From: Campylobacterales bacterium
Lineage (GTDB): Bacteria > Campylobacterota > Campylobacteria > Campylobacterales > Sulfurospirillaceae
Assembly: GCA_016930915.1 (NCBI GenBank)
Contig: JAFGFU010000024.1
Span: forward strand, 20,583-84,582
DNA length: 64,000 nt
Reading direction: 5' to 3'
Positions 26,908-34,959 of the stretch are shown in pieces. The notes below the pieces were generated by a model that searched no databases, was not told the origin of the DNA, and saw only the letters and a list, made by a program, of their open reading frames with translations. How positions within the stretch are numbered: the stretch's first letter is position 1; each line of letters opens with the position of its first letter. A program made the position numbers and the translations under genes.

Positions 26908-28221
26908 ATGGATAGCATTGCACAAAGAGCAAAAAGTTTAGAAAAAGAACTGATAGAGACACGTCGATTTTTTCACCAACACCCTGAAACGGGCTGGTTT
27001 ACCTTTTTTACCACCGTCAAAATTATTGAAAAACTCAAAAGTTATGGGTACACACTTAAGATGGGGCGAGACATTATGGTGGCAGATGCAAGGCAAGGTG
27101 TAGGTTCCAAAGAAGCACTGGATGAAGCACTGCTTCGAGCTAAAAAACTTCTTCGTCCTGAAGAACACGCTCTTTTAGACGTCATGGAAGATGGGCTCAC
27201 AGGTGTGGTAGCAGAACTGGACACAGGGCGTCCTGGCCCTTGCGTGGCATTTCGTTTTGACATTGACGCAGTGGATGTCACGGAGAGTAAAGACTTAGCA
27301 CACCGCCCTTTTAAAGAGGGATTTCGTGCGGATGTTGATGGCATTGCGCATACGTGCGGACATGATGGGCACATTACCATCGGTTTAGGGCTGGCTAAAC
27401 TTATTAGTGAACATAAAGAGGATTTTAAAGGAGTGTTTCGCTTTATTTTTCAAACGGCTGAAGAGGGAACCAGAGGTGCGGTTGCTATGGAAAAAGCGGG
27501 CATTTTAAAGGGTGTCGATTATCTTTTAGGCGCACACATAGGCTTTCAGTCTAAAAAAAGCGGAGGTCTTATTTGCGGAGTCAATAACTTCCTCGCCACC
27601 TCCAAATTTGACGTGACCTTTCATGGAACCTCCGCCCATGCAGCAGGCGCACCTGAAGAGGGAGCAAACGCTCTTTTAGCTGCCGCAGAAGCAGCGCTTT
27701 TAATGCATGGCATTACCCGTCACAGTCAGGGCATTACTCGCATTAATGTAGGTGTTTTAAGAGCAGGTGAAGGACGCAATGTCATCGCTCCAAACGCCTT
27801 TATGGCATGTGAAACCAGAGGAGTCACCACAGAACTCAACGCCTTTATGAAAGCAAAATGCATGAACATCCTAGAGGGAGTCTCTAAAATTCACTCAGTA
27901 GGATACAGTATCAAAGACGTTGGTGGTACCAGTGGCGGGGATAGTTCAGCGTTTATCACTGATTTGTATGAAAAAGCAGCCCTTGAATCACCGTTCATAG
28001 AAAAGGATGCCATCGTGAAAACCTGCGATTTTGGTGCATGTGAAGACTTTGCACACTTTATGCAAGCGGTACAAAATCAAGGGGGACAAAGCGGTTATAT
28101 GATGATAGGCGCTAAACTAGAAGCAGGACACCATAACCAATGTTTTGACTTTGATGAGAGCTGTTTAGTCACAGGGGTTGATCTCTTTTTACGCTCAGCC
28201 TACATGCTTAGCTCCAAATAA
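26908..28221 (+). CDS. abgA: AbgA-like M20D aminoacyl/aminobenzoyl-glutamate amidohydrolase
   Basis: This 437-residue protein closely follows the layout of AbgA, subunit A of the p-aminobenzoyl-glutamate hydrolase of E. coli: a start like ETRRFFHQHPETGWFTF, then DTGRPGPCVAFRFDIDAVDV, GIAHTCGHDGHITIGLGLA with metal-binding C and H (~149-155), IFQTAEEGTRGA with the catalytic E, the dimer-domain helix, and GAKLEAGHHNQCFDFDE near the end. The usual partner AbgB is absent; the preceding M20 hydrolase takes its place. It removes amide-linked groups from amino acids. The gene closes the operon ahead of a hairpin terminator. Confidence 0.78.
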   Translation: MDSIAQRAKSLEKELIETRRFFHQHPETGWFTFFTTVKIIEKLKSYGYTLKMGRDIMVADARQGVGSKEALDEALLRAKKLLRPEEHALLDVMEDGLTGVVAELDTGRPGPCVAFRFDIDAVDVTESKDLAHRPFKEGFRADVDGIAHTCGHDGHITIGLGLAKLISEHKEDFKGVFRFIFQTAEEGTRGAVAMEKAGILKGVDYLLGAHIGFQSKKSGGLICGVNNFLATSKFDVTFHGTSAHAAGAPEEGANALLAAAEAALLMHGITRHSQGITRINVGVLRAGEGRNVIAPNAFMACETRGVTTELNAFMKAKCMNILEGVSKIHSVGYSIKDVGGTSGGDSSAFITDLYEKAALESPFIEKDAIVKTCDFGACEDFAHFMQAVQNQGGQSGYMMIGAKLEAGHHNQCFDFDESCLVTGVDLFLRSAYMLSSK

Positions 28222-28224
28222 ACC

Positions 28225-28248
28225 ATGCAGAGGTATTCTCCTCTGCAT
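28225..28248 (+). terminator. Terminator of the dcuC-M20-abgA operon
   Basis: A perfect 9-base stem (ATGCAGAGG/CCTCTGCAT) with a 6-base loop starts 3 bases after the stop codon, followed by ATCTTTACATGTAAA, the latter a copy of the iterated palindrome at 28252. Confidence 0.7.
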
Positions 28249-28372
28249 ATCTTTACATGTAAAAAGATTTTAGCGCTGAAATAGCGTAAAAAGTGCTTGA
28301 TTTTTATGCGAACATTTAACCCAGAATCGTTAAAATTTCGTTATATTATTTATTATGGTTTTAAGGTTTTGA

Positions 28373-30223
28373 ATGCGACGTAACGCTTTATTTTATGCTT
28401 TTTACCTCTTTTTACTCTTCTCACAAACCCTAATGGCGCAGGAAGAAAAACGTGTGCTCATTATTGACTCGTATCCTAAAAACTTTAAATGGAGCAATGA
28501 TATTATCCTAGGTATCAAAGATGTTTTAGCACAGTCTGACATGGATGCGGATGTGATTTATATGAGTGGTAAAGCAGCCAAAAGTAAAGAGGATTACACC
28601 ACCCTTCGCAATCTTTTAGAGATCAAACTCAAGCACACCCATTATGATTTGATTATTCCTGTGGATAAACATGCTTATACTTTTTTACTGCACCATTACT
28701 ATGACTTTTTTGTGAACGAGCGTATTTTATTTTCCAGTATGGATTTTTTTTCTTACGAAGATGCGCTTAAACAAGGACTTGCGAATAAAATTTCAGGAGT
28801 GTTTAGGGAAAGAGCCATTGAAGATAATATTAGAATTATTCAAACCATGATTCCCTCTTTGAAAAAGCTCTATATTTTAAACGAAAAAAATCCAGAAGAT
28901 AAAACCAATATCTCGATTAAAAACACCCTTGATGCCATGCGTTTAAACTGCGAGGTTGAGTACATTGGGGATTTGAGCCTGCAAGAGATGCGAGAGAAGT
29001 TTTCTATCTTTACGCCCGATGAAGCCATTTTATTTATCCCTTTTTATGGGGGAAATTACGACCAATTTTATAAAAATTATAAAATCGCTTATACGATTGA
29101 TATGTTTCAAATCCCCGTCTTTGCCACAGACTCTTTTTTTATCACCAGAGGTATTGTGGGTGGAAAGTCTATTTTAACCTACAAATTAGGAGAAACCACA
29201 GGTGAAATGGCACGAGAAATTCTGCGCAATCCCTCTACTCCCAATAAAATCATCACCGATGCAAACCACGAATACATTTTTAACCATGAAAAAATCAACA
29301 AATTTAAACTAGAGCCTTTTTTACTTAACCAGTCTTTGCGTTTTGTCAACACCCCTGTGCGTTTTTTGGATAAACATAAAAAATATGTCGATGCCATTTT
29401 ACTCATTTTACCCCTACTCATTTTACTGATTTTAGCGCTAATTCATAACATTTATATGCGTATAAAAGATGAGAAGAAGTACCGAGAAAGTGAACTTCAA
29501 AAGAACAAACATCAACAGTTTATTATCCAACAATCCAAACTCGCTGAAATTGGAGAGGTTTTTTCCTCCATTGCCCATCAATGGAAAAATCCTCTCGTTG
29601 AAATTACCGCCTTGGTGCAAAAACATGCCTTTAGTGTCGGCAGTGCTTTTGATGAAAAAAACAACAAATATATCAATGACATTATGGTGCAAGTACGCTA
29701 TATGACCGATACTATCAACAGTTTTCAAGCCTTCATTATGCCTTCAACCACGAAAATTGTTTTTGATGTCAATGAGGCGATTGAGACGATGATGAGTATT
29801 ATCTCGCATACCATCAAGTACAACTATATTGATGTCAAAATTGATATTAGCCATGCGACCAATTTAATGGTATTAGGTTATAAAAACGAGTTTATGCAAA
29901 CGCTTCTTAACATCGTCAATAACTCAAAAGACCAAATCATGCATCAAAGAGAAGCCAAAAAAATCAAACGAGGACTCATCTCTATTGTTGTTTATAACCA
30001 TGCACAAAATGTTATTATTGAAATCAGCGACAATGCAGGAGGTATTTCTGAGGAGAAACTGCCCTATATTTTTGATGCGTACTACACTACCAAAGAGCAT
30101 GGGCACGGTATAGGACTTTATATGTCAAAAATTATTTTGGAAAATAAAATGAACGGAAAAATCAAAGCGGACAACACCCCCGATGGTGCTCGTTTTACGA
30201 TTACACTAGGAAATGTATCATGA
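28373..30223 (+). CDS. Sensor histidine kinase with periplasmic ABC-substrate-binding-like domain
   Basis: This 616-residue kinase starts with a signal/anchor segment (residues ~1-22, cut-like LMAQEEK). A periplasmic domain (~25-320) resembles ABC substrate-binding proteins (IIDSYPKNFKWSNDIILGIK, SYEDALKQGLANKISGVF). A transmembrane helix (~340-365) and a coiled linker follow, then the H-box IAHQWKNPLVEI (H about 401) and an HATPase domain with NNSKDQI, DNAGGI and GIGLYMSK. It likely senses a small ligand, possibly the substrate of the adjacent transport/hydrolase operon. It overlaps the response-regulator gene by 4 bases. Confidence 0.86.
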   Translation: MRRNALFYAFYLFLLFSQTLMAQEEKRVLIIDSYPKNFKWSNDIILGIKDVLAQSDMDADVIYMSGKAAKSKEDYTTLRNLLEIKLKHTHYDLIIPVDKHAYTFLLHHYYDFFVNERILFSSMDFFSYEDALKQGLANKISGVFRERAIEDNIRIIQTMIPSLKKLYILNEKNPEDKTNISIKNTLDAMRLNCEVEYIGDLSLQEMREKFSIFTPDEAILFIPFYGGNYDQFYKNYKIAYTIDMFQIPVFATDSFFITRGIVGGKSILTYKLGETTGEMAREILRNPSTPNKIITDANHEYIFNHEKINKFKLEPFLLNQSLRFVNTPVRFLDKHKKYVDAILLILPLLILLILALIHNIYMRIKDEKKYRESELQKNKHQQFIIQQSKLAEIGEVFSSIAHQWKNPLVEITALVQKHAFSVGSAFDEKNNKYINDIMVQVRYMTDTINSFQAFIMPSTTKIVFDVNEAIETMMSIISHTIKYNYIDVKIDISHATNLMVLGYKNEFMQTLLNIVNNSKDQIMHQREAKKIKRGLISIVVYNHAQNVIIEISDNAGGISEEKLPYIFDAYYTTKEHGHGIGLYMSKIILENKMNGKIKADNTPDGARFTITLGNVS

Positions 30224-30885
30224 AAATTTTACTTCTGGAAGACAACACATCGCTGTGCGATGTCATTAAAGATGTGCTCACCCAACATGGGTATGATGTG
30301 AGAGTCTTTAACGATGGAGAACAAGCCCTTGAAGAGCTTAATAAAGGATACCACTGTTTTATCATTGACATCAATGTCCCCTCACTCGATGGCATTAGCA
30401 TTTTAGAGTCCATTCGTCTGTTTAATAAAGAAGTTCCTGTCATTATCATCAGCTCCAATCACGATTTGGAGAAGATTCAAACCTCTTATGAAATAGGATG
30501 TAATGACTACTTGAAAAAACCTTTTTTTATTTATGAGCTAGTGCATAAAATTAAAAAACTGTGTCACGTTGAGAGTTCAACCATTGAATTATGGAAAGGA
30601 TATCTCTACGATTTTAAAAACCAACGCCTCTTCAATCCCCAAAAAGAGGAGATTTTTCTAGGTAGAAAAGAGTATCTTTTTCTTGATTTATTCATCAAAG
30701 ACACCACCCGAACCGTTCCTTTTTTTGAGATTGATGAGTACGTTTGGCAAGGGGAAGAGACCACCATTTTTAATATTCGAGCACTCGTGAAACGCTTACG
30801 CTCCAAACTGCCTGAGGGTGCTATTAAAACCATTAAAGAAGTGGGGTATCGTTTGGATAGTATCGTAGAAAATAAACCTTTTTAA
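30220..30885 (+). CDS. OmpR-family response regulator
   Basis: This 221-residue two-component regulator has a receiver domain with acidic pair ED (8-9), phospho-acceptor aspartate in FIIDINVPSLDG (about D50), and the lysine in DYLKKPF (~101-107). A C-terminal winged-helix domain (residues ~125-215, NIRALVKRLRSKLPEG, TIKEVGYRLD) binds DNA. The ATGA overlap with the kinase gene shows co-translation, so they form one two-component pair. Confidence 0.93.
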   Translation: MKILLLEDNTSLCDVIKDVLTQHGYDVRVFNDGEQALEELNKGYHCFIIDINVPSLDGISILESIRLFNKEVPVIIISSNHDLEKIQTSYEIGCNDYLKKPFFIYELVHKIKKLCHVESSTIELWKGYLYDFKNQRLFNPQKEEIFLGRKEYLFLDLFIKDTTRTVPFFEIDEYVWQGEETTIFNIRALVKRLRSKLPEGAIKTIKEVGYRLDSIVENKPF

Positions 30886-30930
30886 AGAGGTACCTCTTTT
30901 TACATGTAAAACTCTTTTTCTCTTTTCTTA

Positions 30931-30957
30931 AGGCTTTACATGTAAAGCCTTTTTTTA
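30931..30957 (+). terminator. Rho-independent terminator built from the TTTACATGTAAA palindrome
   Basis: The perfect 20-base palindrome AGGCTTTACATGTAAAGCCT (30931-30950) is followed by T7 (30951-30957), a classical terminator after the response-regulator gene. The same 20-base sequence recurs at 63865-63884. A further palindrome AAAGAGGTACCTCTTT at 30884-30899 and another TTTACATGTAAA at 30899 lie just upstream. Confidence 0.8.
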
Positions 30958-30980
30958 ATTTCTCTGCAATGCAAACTCCC

Positions 30981-30986
30981 TATAAT
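30981..30986 (+). promoter_or_regulatory. -10 box of the FTR-rhodanese gene
   Basis: A TATAAT lies 26 bases before the ATG at 31013, preceded by GCAAACTCCC. The ribosome site AAAAGGA is close to the ATG. Confidence 0.5.
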
Positions 30987-31012
30987 ACGCCATAAAAAAA
31001 TAATTAAAAGGA

Positions 31013-31762
31013 ATGGCATTGATAACTAAAATAGATATGAATTCACCTGAATTTATTGCAGAATTAGAAAAAACAGAAGCATTTACCGACAAAGTGTGTG
31101 CACAATTTGGCTTTGCCTACACCCCTTTAGATGATGTTAAAGAGTCTATTCAGCAAGGCTTAACCCGCAATAAACTCATTTATGGCAAACGCTACTGCCC
31201 CTGTTTTATGGTCATTGGCGCGACCAAAGAGGAACAAATCAAAGCAGGAAATCGTCTTTGCCCCTGTACCCCAGCACTCACAGAGGAGATTCCTAACGAA
31301 GGAAAATGCCACTGTACCATTTTTTGTGCGCCTGAACATGCCAAAGAGCTTGCACAAGAAGAAAATGTTGAAGAAGTCGCTCACACTCACGCACGAGGCT
31401 TAAGCCAAGAAGAGTGTGCGCTCTTAATGAAAAAAGAGCAACTCGATGGCGATGAACTCGAAGCGTTATTGGAAGCTAGGGCGCAAGGAAGTGTGAATTT
31501 TCTTCTAGTCGATACCAGAGAGTGGATGGAGTGGGTAGGAAACCGTATCAAAGGAACCGATGTGCTTATTCCAACAACAAGCTTTCACAACGCCCTCTCC
31601 CAATTGAATGGCAAAGAAGCAACACCGATTATTTTGTACTGCTACAGTGGAAGCCGAAGTGCCTATTGCCAACGGATTTTAAAACACATGGGCTTTAAAA
31701 CCGTCCTCAATCTTGAGTATGGCATTATGGCGTTTTATGGAGAGTGTGAAAGCGGAGAGTAA
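31013..31762 (+). CDS. Ferredoxin-thioredoxin reductase catalytic domain fused to rhodanese
   Basis: This 249-residue protein has two parts. Residues ~1-110 match the ferredoxin:thioredoxin reductase catalytic subunit: cysteines 62 and 64 (CPC), 83 and 85 (CPC) and 99 and 101 (CHC), which bind a 4Fe-4S cluster next to the redox-active disulphide. The spacings (18 and 13) differ slightly from the plant enzyme. Residues ~140-240 are a rhodanese domain with VDTREWMEWVG and the loop Cys210 in YCYSGSRS. The fusion suggests transfer of sulfane sulphur coupled to disulphide or cluster redox in a cytosolic sulphur pathway. The last 30 bases recur 1 kb downstream. Confidence 0.86.
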   Translation: MALITKIDMNSPEFIAELEKTEAFTDKVCAQFGFAYTPLDDVKESIQQGLTRNKLIYGKRYCPCFMVIGATKEEQIKAGNRLCPCTPALTEEIPNEGKCHCTIFCAPEHAKELAQEENVEEVAHTHARGLSQEECALLMKKEQLDGDELEALLEARAQGSVNFLLVDTREWMEWVGNRIKGTDVLIPTTSFHNALSQLNGKEATPIILYCYSGSRSAYCQRILKHMGFKTVLNLEYGIMAFYGECESGE

Positions 31763-31766
31763 AAAA
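31737..31766. repeat. 30-base direct repeat, copy 1
   Basis: The 3' end of the FTR-rhodanese gene and its stop codon (30 bases) are repeated exactly at 32794-32823. The two copies flank a foreign-looking membrane-protein gene. Confidence 0.8.
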
Positions 31767-31874
31767 CTCTAAAGTCGACGAGCATAACCAAAGCGTCAAA
31801 ATTCAACTCTTTGGTTGCGTTATTTAACTTTAGACGTAAAAAATTTGGGAGAAGAAAAAAGCTATTAAGGTAGC

Positions 31875-32681
31875 CTATATTTCCATAGAAATATTTTTAT
31901 CTTCTGTCTGTATCGTTGAATTATTTTTCTTTACTGGGGTAGTTATGTTTACTTCGTTTGTTTGATTTGTGTCAAGCGATGTAAAAGAAATAACTTTGTC
32001 TGCTTTAATAAATTTAACTTTTTGTGTTTGTTTATCCCATAGCATATACATCTTTTCATAAGAACGAGCGAGAACACCTTTGCATGTTGAATTATCCTCA
32101 AATTGAAAAATAGACTCAGGTACTTTTCCTTCTTTAATATTGTAAGCTTTTAATTCTCCCAGATTATATATGAATACTCCAAGAGGAATTAACGTAATTA
32201 AAAATATAAATTCTACTCTTGATAATTTCGTATATTTTGCCAAATAATTTGAAATTGGAGTAATTGCCCAAGCGAAAAAAAATATTAATATCATTCCCCA
32301 CATACGAAATAAAGGCTCAAATCCTTTATTTATTACTATTATAATCAGCCCAATAAAAATAACAATCGCATGATTATGATAATTTATCCATGCGAAAATC
32401 TTATGATTTGATGATTCAATATACTCTTCTTCACTCATATAATCAAATGCAGGTTGATGAATGACTTTATTATATAAATAACCAATTATAAAAATTCCGA
32501 AAATAGGTATCATCCATATAAGAGAAGTTCTAATATGGTCAGATAACGTTGTTGGCAATTCAGCAAAGCTAATACCCAAAACTTGTATAAAGCCATATTC
32601 ATAAATAACCGAAAATGAAAGAATAAGACTGCTCAAAATACCAATAAAAGAAATTTCAATATTTTTCAATAAATTATTCAT
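31875..32681 (-). CDS. Membrane protein of unknown family, 268 residues
   Basis: I recognise no family. At least five hydrophobic helices are visible: near residues 10-30 (SFIGILSSLILSFSVIYEYG), 55-70, 100-120 (IVIFIGLIIIVINKG), 130-150 and 160-180 (EFIFLITLIPLGVFIYN). A soluble C-terminal tail (~185-268) ends in acidic and asparagine residues. Codon use is AT-rich compared with its neighbours, and it lies between two copies of a 30-base repeat, so it is probably a late insertion into the FTR-rhodanese locus. Confidence 0.6.
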   Translation of the reverse strand: MNNLLKNIEISFIGILSSLILSFSVIYEYGFIQVLGISFAELPTTLSDHIRTSLIWMIPIFGIFIIGYLYNKVIHQPAFDYMSEEEYIESSNHKIFAWINYHNHAIVIFIGLIIIVINKGFEPLFRMWGMILIFFFAWAITPISNYLAKYTKLSRVEFIFLITLIPLGVFIYNLGELKAYNIKEGKVPESIFQFEDNSTCKGVLARSYEKMYMLWDKQTQKVKFIKADKVISFTSLDTNQTNEVNITTPVKKNNSTIQTEDKNISMEI

Positions 32682-32756
32682 TAGAAAAAAACTTACCCTT
32701 ACGTGATTTTTAAACTATTATACACAAATCATTAATCAATATAGAAAAGGAAGTGT

Positions 32757-32823
32757 GTTTTCAAACTGTCTTTAACCTTGAATATGGCATACGATGGAGA
32801 GTGTGAAAGCGGAGAGTAAAAAA
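32757..32823 (+). pseudogene. Duplicated 3' tail of the FTR-rhodanese gene
   Basis: About 65 bases resemble the end of the FTR-rhodanese gene (FKTV, NLEYGI and ECESGE-stop); the last 30 are identical to 31737-31766, and the earlier part differs by point changes and a ~10-base gap. No intact gene precedes it. It is a leftover of a duplicated gene, or of the insertion that brought the membrane-protein gene. Confidence 0.7.
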
Positions 32824-32852
32824 AAGAGTGAAGCTACTTTGTCGCTTCACTC
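32818..32852 (-). terminator. Terminator of the YwqK-type gene
   Basis: The 9-base stem GAGTGAAGC/GCTTCACTC overlaps the stop codon and is followed on the minus strand by eight T residues. It also closes the repeat region on the left. Confidence 0.8.
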
Positions 32853-33400
32853 AAGGCTTCAATGCTGAGCTCTTTTTTATTGCCTTTGGCATCATAATCA
32901 AGCCCCTTGAGCACTTCGCCCTCTTTAAATTCAATGCTACGCATCAACTTTCCGCTAGGGCTGTAAAGTTTAGCAATGCCATTGGCTTTGTTTTTTGAAA
33001 AAGGGGTTTCACCTTGCAAGGTGCCTGTGGGATAGTAGAACTTTGCAAGACCGTTGGCTTCATCATTTTGAAACTGAATTTCCGTTTGAACCACACCCGA
33101 TTCGTAATATTCTCTCTTTAAACCCTCAATTTTATCGTTTACAAAAGGGGTTTCGCTACGAAGGCGTCCTGATTCGTAAAAGGTTTTTCCCACGCCCTCA
33201 CGTAGACCATTTTTAAAAGGGGTTTGGCTTTTGACTTGACCTGATTCGTAAAAAAATTGTCCCACACCATTGGCAGGTTTTTTGGTTTTTGACTCAAGCA
33301 ATAGTCCATCTTCACGAACATCTAATTCTTCAACACTGTAATACCGCTCTGAGGCATAAAGCATGAGCGCCGAACACAAAAGGCTGAGTATCCATTTCAT
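32834..33400 (-). CDS. YwqK/MORN-repeat exported protein
   Basis: This protein of about 188 residues has a signal peptide (KWILSLLCSALMLYA) and then at least five MORN-like repeats of about 22 residues with the pattern YESGxxxxETPFxNGxxEG (for example ESGRLRSETPFVNDKIEGL). Proteins with this repeat are annotated as YwqK-family antitoxins, but here it is secreted and alone, so a toxin-antitoxin role is doubtful. The start chosen is the ATG at 33400 (8 bases after GGAG) instead of an in-frame GTG 9 bases upstream. Confidence 0.72.
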   Translation of the reverse strand: MKWILSLLCSALMLYASERYYSVEELDVREDGLLLESKTKKPANGVGQFFYESGQVKSQTPFKNGLREGVGKTFYESGRLRSETPFVNDKIEGLKREYYESGVVQTEIQFQNDEANGLAKFYYPTGTLQGETPFSKNKANGIAKLYSPSGKLMRSIEFKEGEVLKGLDYDAKGNKKELSIEALSEATK

Positions 33401-33419
33401 CACACGCACTCCAAAAAAA

Positions 33420-33448
33420 GTTTACATGTAAGCATTGTACATGTAAAC
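33420..33448 (-). terminator. Terminator made of two inverted palindrome copies after ychF
   Basis: Arms GTTTACATGTA and TACATGTAAAC (11 bases) with a 7-base loop are followed on the minus strand by seven T residues. It ends the ychF transcript and separates it from the YwqK-type gene. Confidence 0.8.
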
Positions 33449-33460
33449 TTCAAATATTCA

Positions 33461-34561
33461 TTAAACGTTAAATCTAAAGTGCATTACATCGCCATCTTGA
33501 ACGACGTATTCTTTGCCTTCTAAGCGCATTTTACCTGCTTCTTTTGAGCCTGCCTCACCTTTGTAAGCAATGAAATCATCATAGCCAATGACCTCTGCTC
33601 GAATAAAGCCTTTTTCAAAATCATTGTGAATCACAGAAGCGGCTTTGGGTGCTTTCCAACCTTTGACAATTGTCCATGCACGTACCTCTTTAACACCTGC
33701 GGTAAAGTACGAAGCCAGTCCTAATTTTTCAAACGCTAAGCGAATAATCTGTTTCAAGCCAGATTCTTCAATGCCAAGCTCCTTTAAAAACTCCTCCGCC
33801 TCTTCCTCTTCAAGAGCTACCATCTCTTCTTCCACTTTGGCACATAAAACCACCACGTCCGCACCCACTTCTTTGGCATGCGCTTTAACAGCTTTAACGT
33901 GCTCATTCTCTTCTAAAAGTCCTGCTTCATCAACATTGGCACCGTAGATAATGGTTTTATTGGAGAGAAAACGTAGCTCTTTATCAAGGGCTTGAAAATT
34001 TTCATCGTCTTTTTTAGCAAAAGTGCTCACAGGCTTAATTTCATCTAAGTGGGCACGCAGTTCTGTGGCAACTTCTGCCATCGCTTGCGCACCTTTTTCA
34101 AGTTTAGCCTGACGTTTGAGGCGGTCTAGTTTTTTATCGAGTTGTTGCACATCGGCAAAAATAAGCTCACTCTCTATAATTTCAATGTCACGAAGGGGAT
34201 TAATGCTATTTTCAACGTGGGTAATGTTTTCATCTTCAAAACAACGCACCATATGCAAAATGACTTCAACTTCACGGATGTTAGAGAGAAACTGATTGCC
34301 AAGCCCCTCACCTGCACTCGCACCCTTCACCAAACCAGCAATGTCCACGAAATCCACCGTGGAGTGCTGAATACGCTCAGGATTGACAATTTTTGCCAGC
34401 TCGTCAAGTCTTGCATCTGAAACAGGAACAACAGCTTTATTTGGTTCAATCGTACAAAAAGGATAATTCGCAGATTCTGCATTTTGCGCTTTGGTGAGCG
34501 CATTAAACGTGGTGGACTTTCCTACGTTTGGAAGCCCTACAATACCAACACCTAAACCCAT
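33461..34561 (-). CDS. ychF: YchF/Obg-like ATPase
   Basis: This 366-residue P-loop protein of the Obg-related YchF group starts MGLGVGIVGLPNVGKST, has DARLDELAKIVNPERI, the switch DIAGLVKGASAGEGLGN and a TGS-like C-terminus (RAWTIVKGWKAPKAASVIH and VQDGDVMHFRFNV). YchF binds ATP rather than GTP and modulates stress responses and translation. The gene stands alone between two terminators. A bulk of antisense ORFs here are shadows. Confidence 0.95.
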   Translation of the reverse strand: MGLGVGIVGLPNVGKSTTFNALTKAQNAESANYPFCTIEPNKAVVPVSDARLDELAKIVNPERIQHSTVDFVDIAGLVKGASAGEGLGNQFLSNIREVEVILHMVRCFEDENITHVENSINPLRDIEIIESELIFADVQQLDKKLDRLKRQAKLEKGAQAMAEVATELRAHLDEIKPVSTFAKKDDENFQALDKELRFLSNKTIIYGANVDEAGLLEENEHVKAVKAHAKEVGADVVVLCAKVEEEMVALEEEEAEEFLKELGIEESGLKQIIRLAFEKLGLASYFTAGVKEVRAWTIVKGWKAPKAASVIHNDFEKGFIRAEVIGYDDFIAYKGEAGSKEAGKMRLEGKEYVVQDGDVMHFRFNV

Positions 34562-34605
34562 ACAATACCTTTATATTTTTTAAAGGTATTGTACCGCTTA
34601 TGCGC

Positions 34606-34959
34606 TTAATGTATCTTCTTTTTAAGGTCACCTCGGTAGACAATATCTTCAATTTTGACGTTTTCATCATTCAAAACAGAAGGCACGGCATCAGCATTTT
34701 GGAGCTTTTCTCGCTCTAAGTCTAGTTCATCTTCACTGTATGCCATCATCATTGTGGCGCTAATGACATGCGGTGTGGCTTCGATTTTTTTAAGTTTCTT
34801 CATCTCTTCATCGATGTTTTCACCCTCAATGGTCAGGACAATTTTTCCCGTATTTTCATCGCTAAAATGATAATCACAAAAGTCACTGGCATCAAAAAGT
34901 TCAATCAACGCTTTTACATGTAAAGGTTTTGCTTGTACAACAATACTTGATATATTCAT
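34606..34959 (-). CDS. napD: NapD, chaperone for nitrate reductase maturation
   Basis: This protein of 117 residues has the NapD-like beta-alpha-beta start (NISSIVVQAKPLHVKALIEL) and a DEEMKKLKKIEATPHVISAT region. It binds the twin-arginine signal of NapA and controls its export. The start at 34959 overlaps the napL stop by ATGA and has GGAG 6 bases upstream; the earlier ATG at 34971 would be inside napL. It is a little longer than other NapD proteins because of a C-terminal acidic tail. It carries one iterated palindrome, read as LHVK. Confidence 0.9.
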   Translation of the reverse strand: MNISSIVVQAKPLHVKALIELFDASDFCDYHFSDENTGKIVLTIEGENIDEEMKKLKKIEATPHVISATMMMAYSEDELDLEREKLQNADAVPSVLNDENVKIEDIVYRGDLKKKIH

